Positions 58,801-64,000 of a stretch of DNA of 64,000 bases are shown piece after piece. The translations under genes and the position numbers were made by a program. The stretch comes from Streptomyces sp. 1222.5. Lineage in GTDB: Bacteria > Actinomycetota > Actinomycetes > Streptomycetales > Streptomycetaceae. Below the pieces are notes generated by a model. The model made no database searches and was not told the origin of the DNA. It saw only the letters and a program-made list of their open reading frames with translations. The DNA lies in the NCBI RefSeq assembly GCF_900105245.1, contig NZ_FNSZ01000001.1, positions 806,001 to 870,000 on the forward strand, read 5' to 3'. Numbering within the stretch: the stretch's first letter is position 1; the number at the start of each line of letters is the position of its first letter.

Positions 58801-61800
58801 CCGCCCGCGAAGGGCTCCGGGACGAAGCGCTCCCGGGTCAGTTCCGGCTGCCCGTGGTAGCCGAGGCTGAGCACGTCGCCGGCGATGTAGAGGTCACCCT
58901 CCTCGCCGACGCGGCACGGCTCCAGCCGCTCGTCGAGGACGTAGTAGCGGGCGTTGTCGATGGGCCTGCCGTACGGGATGCTGCGCCACTCCGGTTCGAT
59001 GTCGCCCACGGGGAACCAGTTGGACCACACGGTGGCCTCGGTGGCGCCGCCGAGGCTGATCACCCGCGCCCGGCCGAACACGCGACGGACGTCGTCGGGC
59101 AGGGACAGCGGGATCCAGTCGCCGCTGAGGAAGACCAGGCGCAGGTCGCCGGTGCCCGGGTGCCCACGGCGTTCCTGGAGCAACGGGGCGAGCCGGGCGA
59201 GCGTGGTGGGCGCGGAGTTCCAGAACGTGACCGGTTCCCGCAGCAGGGCGTCCACGAGCAGTTCCGGGTCCCGCTGCTCGGCCTCGTCGGCGATGTACAG
59301 GGCGGCCCCGTGGCCGAGCAGGCCGAGGATGTCGAAGACGGACAGGTCGAAGCCGAGGGAGGTGACGCACAACCCGGTGTCCTGCGGGCCGAACGCGAAG
59401 GTGCGCGTGCACCAGTCGATGAGGTTGTGCAGGGAACGGTGGGCGACGACCACGCATTTGGGCCGGCCCGTGCTGCCGGAGGTGAACAGGCGGTAGGCGA
59501 CGGAGTCCGCTCCGGTGACGGGTTCCGGGTCGCCCGGGTCGGGCAGGTGCGCGCCGGTGACGTCGGCGGCGTCCAGGTCGACGAGGTGTACGCCGTCCGG
59601 CACCTGCCAGCCGGGGCCGCCGGCCGTGACGAGGAGGTGGCGGGTGCCGGTGTCCCCGAGCATGCCGTGGGCGCGGTCGCGGGGCAGTGACGGGTCCACC
59701 GGAACGTAGGCGCCGCCCGCCTTCAGGACCGCCAGCACGGACACGGCCATCGCCGGGCCGCGGCGCACGGAGAGCCCCACCGAGGTGTCCTCACCGACGC
59801 CCGCCCGTCGCAGCCGGCCCGCGACGAGGTTGGCCCGGCGGTTCAGCTCGCCGTAGGTCATGGTGCCGCCGCGCCAGCGCAGGACCACCGCGTCGGGCCG
59901 GAGGCGGGCCTGCCGTTCGAAGAGCAGGTGGACGGGGCCCTCGGCGGGGTAGGGGCGGGCGGTGTCGTTCCACGCGTACAGGACGCGGTGCCGCTCGCTG
60001 TCGTGGCCGTCGGCCGTTCCCGTGTCCGGTGAGCCGGCCGCTGCGGGTGCTTCGGGATCGCGCTCGTCGGCCGATGTGGGCACGGGCGCACCGGTGACGC
60101 CCTCGTCCGGTGCGTCCGCTTCCTCGGCGAGCCGGGTGAGCGTGTCGACGTAGTGCGCGAACGCCGTGTCCAGCAGTCCTTCGGGAAAGCGGTCGTCCAG
60201 AGCGTCCCACGCGAGGTGGAGGGTGACGCCGTCGTCGACGGTCACGCAGTCCAGGGCCACGTCGGTGGTCGCGGTGCCGGCGGGGCCGGGCCGGACGCCG
60301 GCGGGCAGCGGACGGCCGGTGACGTCGAGGACGGTGGTGAACACCACGGGGTGCTCGAAGCTCTCGTCCCTGCGGCGCCGCATGACGTACGAGCGCATCT
60401 CGGACAGTCCGGCACCCCCGCCCTCGGCCAGGTCGGCGGTGAGCTGCCGGTGGCAGGCGCGGGCCGCGACCGCGGGGTCGGTGCCGCGGGCGGGTGAGCG
60501 CACCCAGGTCAGCTCGGTGAACTCGGCGGGCCGGGCCGTGTCCGCGCCGGTGAAGCACACCACCGGGAGGGCGAACGGCTCGTCGTACACCGCGCCGAGG
60601 GCCGCGCAGTAGGCCGCCAGCAGGGTCGCGTCGAGGGTCACTCCCCGTCGGCCGGCCCAGGCGGCGAGGGCCGCCCGGTCGCCGAACACCCGCTCCCGGC
60701 GTCGCGGGCACGGCGGTCGCCGCTCGTCCCGCAGCGGCGGACCCGCCGGCAGGCCGGCCAGCCGGTCGCGCCAGTACGCGGCGGCTTTCCCGGTCGCGTC
60801 CCCGGGCTCTCGCGGCAGCCGGGTCGCGGGGGGCGGGGCGCCCGCGGGGTCGGCGTACCGGGTGAGGAGTTGCCGGGCGAGCAGCACGATGCTGCGGGCG
60901 TCCCCGACCAGCAGGTCGACGGACAGGTGCACGGTGGCCGGCCGGCCGGGGGAACGGACGACCCTCAGGTCGGTGAGCGGCCCCCGGTCCAGGCCGAAGG
61001 AGCGGTGGGTCATGTCGGCGCGGACGGCACGGTCGACGGCGTCGGGGTCCACGTCCTCGGGTACGTCGGCGACCGGGATCCAGGCGTTCGCCGGCGCGCC
61101 GTCCAACACCCGGAGCGTGCCGTCGGCCCCGGCCCGCAGGCGCAGCGCCTCGTGGGCGCTCACCAGTTCCTGCCAGGCGGTGCGCAGCCGGTCCACGTCG
61201 AGGTCGTCGACGTGGAAGCTCTGGTGGTACTGGCAGCCGCGGCCGGTGGGCCCGTCGAGGCGGGCCACGAGATAGGCCTGCTGGAGTTCCCGCGGGGGTA
61301 CGGCCGCGTCGGGCACCGGTTCGCACAGGGCCTGGAGCAGCCGGCAGAAGCGGCCGAACAGGGCGTCGGGGGTGCCCGGCGGGAAGAGCGCGTCGGCGGT
61401 GTCCCAGCGGAAGTCGAGGCCGCCGTCGTGCTCGCGCATCTGGTGGTCGAGCGCGATCCCGGAGGTCTGGCCGACGGCGTGGCGCTCGTGGCGCGCCATG
61501 CCGCCCCGCCCGCAGCCGCCGCGGCCCACGTCGAGCAGGCTGGTGAAGACCACGGGCAGCGCGGGCGACCCGGCGCCGTGCGCGCGCAGTTCGCGCAGGA
61601 CCTCGACGCTGCCGGCCGACGCGTGCGACAACGCCTCCCACACCCGCTGGTGGGTGGTACGGGCCGCGTCGTCGAGGGCGGACCCCTGGGTGCGGGCGTC
61701 CACGACGAGCAGACAGCCGGAGGTGTACGGGCCGACGAGTTCCTCGGCGGCGGCCGGCAGGCGCGGCCGGTCGGTGGTCGTGAGGACGAGCGTGAAGGGC

Positions 61801-62921
61801 TCGACGGAGCCGGGCGGTGAGACCGCGTCGGTGAAGGCGGTCAGCACGAGCGAGGTGGGTGAGACGCGCAGCGCGGCGGCTCGGGCGCGCAGCCCCTCCC
61901 ACTGGGCCGGGATGAGCCGGCCGCGGCGCGGGGTACGCAGATGGCCGTCGAGGCCGGGCGGCGGCTCGGGGGGCGCGGCCAGCAGGACGGCGGGACCGCC
62001 CGGCAGGCCCTTGAGCCGTTCGGCGGCGCGGGCGACGGCGGCCCGGTGTGTCTCGGAGTCGCGGTGGCGGGCGAGGGCGTCCAGGGTGTCGCGGAGGGTG
62101 AACGGCACCTCGGGAAGCCGGTGGCCGTCGTCCGTGTACGCCTGCCACCAGTGGCGCAACAGCAGATCGGTGCCGTGGGCGTCGGTGACCGTGCCGTCGA
62201 GGCTGAGGTGCACCACGGCGCGTCCAGCGGGTTCCCGGCAGATCTCGACCTGGAACGGCGGCCACTGCCCGGGCGGGTACCGGTGGTGGGACAGCCGGCG
62301 GCGGACGGCGGCCGCCTCGGTCTGAAGGGCGTCCGGGTCCGGGGTCTCGTGGACGGCGGGCTCGGGCACGTTCACGTGCTCCTGGACCCGCTGGTTGCGG
62401 CCGACGCCGGTCAGGCGGAGGGCGTCGAAGTGCTCGACGAGCCGCTTCCAGGCCCGGGCGAGGCGGGGGGCGTCCAGTTCCCCGAAGGCGAACTCGTGGT
62501 AGTGGTGGCAGCCGAGGGCGTCCGGGTCCAGCTCCGGGTACTTGCCGACGACGTACGCCTCCTGCATCGGGGTCGCCGGTGCCGGTTCGTACCGCGACTC
62601 CGGGGCCGCGACCACGTCCAGCGGGCCGGAGCCGCCGGCGGACTCCTCGCCCGTGTCCCGGTCGATCCAGGCGGCGAGGTCGCGCGGGGTGCGGCAGTCC
62701 AGGAGTCTGGAGAGGGGCACCTCGATCCCGAACTCCGTCTCGATGTCCAGCATCAGGCGTACGGCGGCGAGCGAGGAGAGTCCGGCGTCGGCGAGTTCGC
62801 CGTCCGGGTCCAGTGGGCGGCCCTGGGCGACCAGCGGTTCCAGGATGCCGAGCAGCCGCTCACAGGTTGCGCTGGCGGTCACCTCGGCGGATGACGCGGT
62901 GACGGGCTCCGCGGGCTTCAA
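55815..62921 (-). CDS. NRPS-PKS: PCP-Cy-Cy-A(Cys)-PCP-Ox-KS0 (N-terminal half of LnmI)
   Basis: A 2368-residue hybrid. Domains by residue: carrier 20-92 (GLSSL, Ser50); Cy1 112-535 with DGTVTD (242-247); Cy2 545-935 with DLLVGD (669-674); A 978-1500 (FTSGSTGRPK, GDRACF, GNGKLDR); PCP 1583-1655 (GATSFT, Ser1618); flavin-dependent Ox 1690-1910 (RATRRDF, VEAGYMGQLL); KS 1940-2368. The A pocket (FDLSVFD, FWNSAP, FLSGDW, TVWS) resembles the cysteine code. Cy and Ox domains imply thiazoline formation and oxidation to thiazole. The KS has Cys2111 (DTACSSS) and H2285, but the HGTGT motif reads ECAASGA, so the catalytic His is Ala2246: a non-elongating KS0 is predicted. The protein ends right after the KS; its linker starts the second PKS. 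The TTG at 62921 has GGGGGG upstream, 42 nt after the globin gene. Confidence 0.94.
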   Translation of the reverse strand: MKPAEPVTASSAEVTASATCERLLGILEPLVAQGRPLDPDGELADAGLSSLAAVRLMLDIETEFGIEVPLSRLLDCRTPRDLAAWIDRDTGEESAGGSGPLDVVAAPESRYEPAPATPMQEAYVVGKYPELDPDALGCHHYHEFAFGELDAPRLARAWKRLVEHFDALRLTGVGRNQRVQEHVNVPEPAVHETPDPDALQTEAAAVRRRLSHHRYPPGQWPPFQVEICREPAGRAVVHLSLDGTVTDAHGTDLLLRHWWQAYTDDGHRLPEVPFTLRDTLDALARHRDSETHRAAVARAAERLKGLPGGPAVLLAAPPEPPPGLDGHLRTPRRGRLIPAQWEGLRARAAALRVSPTSLVLTAFTDAVSPPGSVEPFTLVLTTTDRPRLPAAAEELVGPYTSGCLLVVDARTQGSALDDAARTTHQRVWEALSHASAGSVEVLRELRAHGAGSPALPVVFTSLLDVGRGGCGRGGMARHERHAVGQTSGIALDHQMREHDGGLDFRWDTADALFPPGTPDALFGRFCRLLQALCEPVPDAAVPPRELQQAYLVARLDGPTGRGCQYHQSFHVDDLDVDRLRTAWQELVSAHEALRLRAGADGTLRVLDGAPANAWIPVADVPEDVDPDAVDRAVRADMTHRSFGLDRGPLTDLRVVRSPGRPATVHLSVDLLVGDARSIVLLARQLLTRYADPAGAPPPATRLPREPGDATGKAAAYWRDRLAGLPAGPPLRDERRPPCPRRRERVFGDRAALAAWAGRRGVTLDATLLAAYCAALGAVYDEPFALPVVCFTGADTARPAEFTELTWVRSPARGTDPAVAARACHRQLTADLAEGGGAGLSEMRSYVMRRRRDESFEHPVVFTTVLDVTGRPLPAGVRPGPAGTATTDVALDCVTVDDGVTLHLAWDALDDRFPEGLLDTAFAHYVDTLTRLAEEADAPDEGVTGAPVPTSADERDPEAPAAAGSPDTGTADGHDSERHRVLYAWNDTARPYPAEGPVHLLFERQARLRPDAVVLRWRGGTMTYGELNRRANLVAGRLRRAGVGEDTSVGLSVRRGPAMAVSVLAVLKAGGAYVPVDPSLPRDRAHGMLGDTGTRHLLVTAGGPGWQVPDGVHLVDLDAADVTGAHLPDPGDPEPVTGADSVAYRLFTSGSTGRPKCVVVAHRSLHNLIDWCTRTFAFGPQDTGLCVTSLGFDLSVFDILGLLGHGAALYIADEAEQRDPELLVDALLREPVTFWNSAPTTLARLAPLLQERRGHPGTGDLRLVFLSGDWIPLSLPDDVRRVFGRARVISLGGATEATVWSNWFPVGDIEPEWRSIPYGRPIDNARYYVLDERLEPCRVGEEGDLYIAGDVLSLGYHGQPELTRERFVPEPFAGGPEARMYATGDRACFRSDGVIVFLGRRDHQVKIRGFRVELGEIEHRLRSHPAVHDAVVVARPDGSGDRRLVAYLLAEPGGVRPSVSELRAHAARTLPDYMVPNFVGFLPSFPATGNGKLDRDALPWPLPAPDRAPGQASDQAPDPVPDSAPDRAPDRAPDHSPDHALGSPGAEAASAQDGPGTTAPAAGPEEPAPAETADSTDDQLPAFPPADRLAEEIGALLAGLIGVPELDPTLDLWDQGATSFTLAQLSSALRARYGRRIPVSALLAEPTVTGMARHLAGPGTPAPAGADLTAAASPTESTRPPEPRTDPEAVEFFSPEDRDRYKSAAWHLRRRHDDEPLLVLDGPLPPAERYRERATRRDFADGPLPHEDFLAFLNALRARPSGDGPRRLYASAGDTYAVQTYLHVKPGAVEGIPGGLYYHRPDDHALQRVTADPGIDRTVHFSYNRAVYDRAAFEVYLVSEPRGIEPLYGEESELYLAVEAGYMGQLLMSGQRETGVGLCAVGGLAFGRVRDALRLHPGQRLLHAFLAGPLAPAADARPQRPAVTTGLRAGPGPAPRAASAEIAVIGAAGRYPGARTLDEFWDNLRSGRRSVGPLSAERLAALAAAAGPGTPVPHPEALPHGGYLPGGDGFDGRMFRISPQEAEGLDPHLRLLLPVVWQCLEDAGHTPGSLTRDGERVGVFTAAMWHDHRQTGEAAWRAGGPARQAGAASDLPARIAHCFGFEGPAVAVDTACSSSLTALHLAATSLRQGECDAAVVSGVNVVAHPYHLALLRDLGLSAHRPGAGAFAAEDGGWSPGEGAGALLLRPLRDAVDRRDVLHGVVEATGTGAAGRPGPFGMPSADPLARSLTRMLDRHGLTGADIGYAECAASGALLADAAELDALLSALRPPSATGPLLVGTVKPHIGHLEAASGLSQLTKVLLQLRERTLAPTAVAPRRTELADWTRLTVADTARPWTPAVPEAPLRALVNAVSATGSYGHAVLRSADGDR
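58302..58415. repeat. Degenerate 12-bp tandem repeats encoding Pro/Asp linker
   Basis: About nine imperfect 12-bp units containing GATCGGG or GATCAGG encode repeats such as APDR, APDQ, APDH and SPDH between the A domain and the second PCP of the NRPS (residues 1503-1540). This is a flexible linker expanded by local duplication. Confidence 0.65.
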
Positions 62922-62963
62922 CGATCCCCCCTGGGTTCGGTGGTCGGTATCGGCAGGGCCGGT

Positions 62964-63401
62964 TCACCACTGCCAGCGGCCCAGTTCGGGGTACGGCGGC
63001 TGGAGCATGGGGTGGTTGTCGTCCTGCGACGCCTTGGTCGTGAAACCGGCCGCCTTCTCGACGTTGGCGGTGAACGCCTTGCGGAAGCGGTCGTCGTCGG
63101 GCAGCCCCACCGCGTCGGCGGACGCGAGCATCAGCGTGACGAACCGCTCGCTCATCTCCGGGGTGATCCGCATGCCGAGATGGGCCCGCAACAGGGCGAT
63201 GAATCCGCCGAGTTCCCCGGTGTACCGGGCCGGACCGCCGAGCATCTCGGTGAAGAACGCCGCCAGGTGGTCGGCGTGGTCCGGTGAGCCGGCGCGGAAC
63301 AGAGGTGCCAGCAGCGGGTCGTCGAGCACCGTGTGGTGGAAGTGCTCCGCGAACCGGCGCAACGCCTTCTCACCGCCGACGTGTTCGTACATCGTCGTCA
63401 T
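62964..63401 (-). CDS. Truncated haemoglobin (globin-like O2/NO-binding protein)
   Basis: A 145-residue truncated haemoglobin. The start MYEHVGGEKALRRFAEHFHHTV, the GG near residues 55-56 and the probable proximal His74 in LRAHLGMRITPEM fit the trHb fold. The C-terminal extension (HPMLQPPYPELGRW) is somewhat like group II globins, which however usually have a Trp where RFVTLML occurs here. The ATG has GGGAGGG upstream. Operator site 7 with a -10 lies just before it, and the NRPS gene starts 42 nt after it, so it is the first gene of the NRPS operon. It could supply oxygen to the Ox domain or P450, or protect sulfur chemistry from NO or peroxide; this is inference. Confidence 0.85.
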   Translation of the reverse strand: MTTMYEHVGGEKALRRFAEHFHHTVLDDPLLAPLFRAGSPDHADHLAAFFTEMLGGPARYTGELGGFIALLRAHLGMRITPEMSERFVTLMLASADAVGLPDDDRFRKAFTANVEKAAGFTTKASQDDNHPMLQPPYPELGRWQW

Positions 63402-63437
63402 GGATCCGCCCTCCCGTGTGCCGCTCGACCAGCGGGG

Positions 63438-63481
63438 ACGGTACGCCGGGGCACCTGGCCCCGGCTGCTCAACTTTGTGCA
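63438..63481 (-). promoter_or_regulatory. Operator plus -10 upstream of globin-NRPS operon (site 7)
   Basis: TGCTCAACTTTGTGCA (63466-63481, plus strand) matches the palindrome at 11 of 12 arm positions. On the minus strand TACCGT (63443-63438) begins 22 nt away. The start codon is about 35 nt beyond the -10. Its ACTT spacer is the same as at site 4. Confidence 0.68.
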
Positions 63482-63548
63482 CCTCCGCAGGCGGGGGCGG
63501 CAGGCGGGGCGGACGGCGGGCCGAGCCGGCCGGGGGCCGCCGCTCCTG

Positions 63549-64000
63549 TCACGCGGTGGTGGCGCGCAGGCGCGCGGGCACGGCCCACCACTGGTCCGGG
63601 CGGTCCACCACCGGTGCGTCCGGTCCGGTCTCGACGAAGCGGGCGAGACGGAGCAGGTACGCCGCGATGCCCGCCGCGCCCTGCATCCACGCGGTGCCCG
63701 GGGGCAGCAGCGGCGGGTCCCGGCGGTGTTCCAGGAAGCGCCAGCGCGTGCCCGTGTCGTCCCTGATCGCCCGTGTCACCAGCGCGTCGCCCATCGTGCG
63801 CGCGGCCCGCACCAGGGTGTCCGCCCGAGCGGGCGTCCCGCAGTCCTGTGCCGCGTCCAGCAGTACGTCCCCGACGCCCGCGGTTCCGCAGCAGCGGCCG
63901 TCGTTGTCCCAGAAGCCGGGGCGCAGTCGCTGCGGGACTCCGGAGGTCAGCAGCGAGGTCAGGCAGCGGTCCCGCAGCTCGCCGACCGGCAGGCCGGACA
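63549..64000 (-). CDS. LanC-like protein, partial (N-terminus beyond window)
   Basis: The C-terminal 149 residues of a LanC-like protein; the start is outside the window. FWDNDGRCCGTAGVGDVLLD holds the Cys-containing metal-site motif (CCGTAG), and PPGTAWMQGAAGIAAYLLRL is the usual final helical motif of the family. LanC proteins add cysteine thiols to dehydroamino acids, and eukaryotic LanC-like proteins add glutathione to electrophiles. Here the gene sits just outside the operator-controlled set, so it may belong to a neighbouring RiPP cluster or be a stand-alone gene. No precursor peptide is visible in the window. Confidence 0.75.
   Translation of the reverse strand, partial: SGLPVGELRDRCLTSLLTSGVPQRLRPGFWDNDGRCCGTAGVGDVLLDAAQDCGTPARADTLVRAARTMGDALVTRAIRDDTGTRWRFLEHRRDPPLLPPGTAWMQGAAGIAAYLLRLARFVETGPDAPVVDRPDQWWAVPARLRATTA

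Noticed and set aside
7852..62921. Long near-identical stretches around KS active sites (for example the DTACSSS region) seen as possible mobile or recombination repeats
   Set aside because: They are conserved catalytic motifs shared by paralogous KS domains, spaced once per module and in frame; no terminal inverted repeats or transposase genes occur.
1..64000. tRNA, rRNA, CRISPR array, insertion sequence or riboswitch
   Set aside because: I saw no cloverleaf-like CCA-ending segments, no regular repeat-spacer arrays, no transposase motifs and no known riboswitch pattern in the intergenic regions.

Overview
The window is very GC-rich DNA with typical actinomycete gene style: GTG, TTG and ATG starts, GGAGG-type ribosome sites and many 4-base stop/start overlaps. 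It most likely comes from Streptomyces or a close relative. Nearly all of it (about 1.6-63.4 kb) is one hybrid NRPS / trans-AT PKS cluster of the leinamycin type. The diagnostic feature is the C-terminus of the 7290-residue PKS, which ends in ACP-ACP, a DUF2156/GNAT-like domain, a PLP-dependent cysteine-lyase-like (SH) domain and a thioesterase. This is the DUF-SH-TE ending by which LnmJ puts sulfur into leinamycin. Family-level statements rest on recognising motifs by eye; no database was searched.

Layout. 0-1.06 kb: edge of an HTH/NB-ARC regulator. 1.6-2.3 kb: Crp/Fnr regulator (LnmO-like). 2.3-4.9 kb: PatB-type C-S lyase and cytochrome P450. 5.0-31.6 kb (minus): one overlapping operon of PCP, A domain, giant PKS, HMG synthase, donor ACP and decarboxylating KS. 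31.9-36.7 kb: an SDR-like/hydrolase fusion with a Cys nucleophile, a methyltransferase, a PIG-L/LmbE amidase-like protein (minus), a DUF3224 protein and a glyoxalase-fold protein. 36.9-42.8 kb (minus): AT-ER flanked by two paralogous two-repeat proteins of unknown function, and an MFS exporter. 42.9-54.0 kb (minus): second PKS (half of LnmI), a second AT-ER whose ER is degenerate, enoyl-CoA hydratase and a second HMG synthase. 54.2-55.7 kb: Sfp-type PPTase and type II thioesterase. 55.8-63.4 kb (minus): NRPS (PCP-Cy-Cy-A-PCP-Ox-KS0) and a truncated haemoglobin. 63.5-64 kb: edge of a LanC-like gene.

Inferred assembly line. The free A domain loads a starter, by analogy D-Ala, on the free PCP. 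The NRPS adds cysteine, cyclises it and oxidises it to a thiazole. A non-elongating KS passes the chain to the second PKS (linker-ACP-KS-KR-ACP-KS) and then to the giant PKS (DH-ACP-KR-KS-[ACP*]-ECH-ACP-KS-DH-KR-MT-ACP-KS-KR-ACP-KS-ACP-ACP-DUF-SH-TE). This gives six productive elongations, one C-methylation, at least one beta-branch and terminal thiol insertion. Malonyl units come from the stand-alone AT(s). A beta-branching set (donor ACP, KS-decarboxylase, two HMG synthases, a discrete ECH and an in-line ECH) stands where leinamycin uses the bifunctional LnmK. The product is therefore probably a leinamycin relative with a different branch pattern.

The most interesting regulatory signal is a 16-bp palindrome, TGCTCA-N4-TGAGCA, found at seven gene starts. 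At six of the seven it lies 21-22 nt upstream of a -10-like hexamer, as expected for a class II Crp/Fnr activator site. The sites define a candidate regulon matching the cluster borders.
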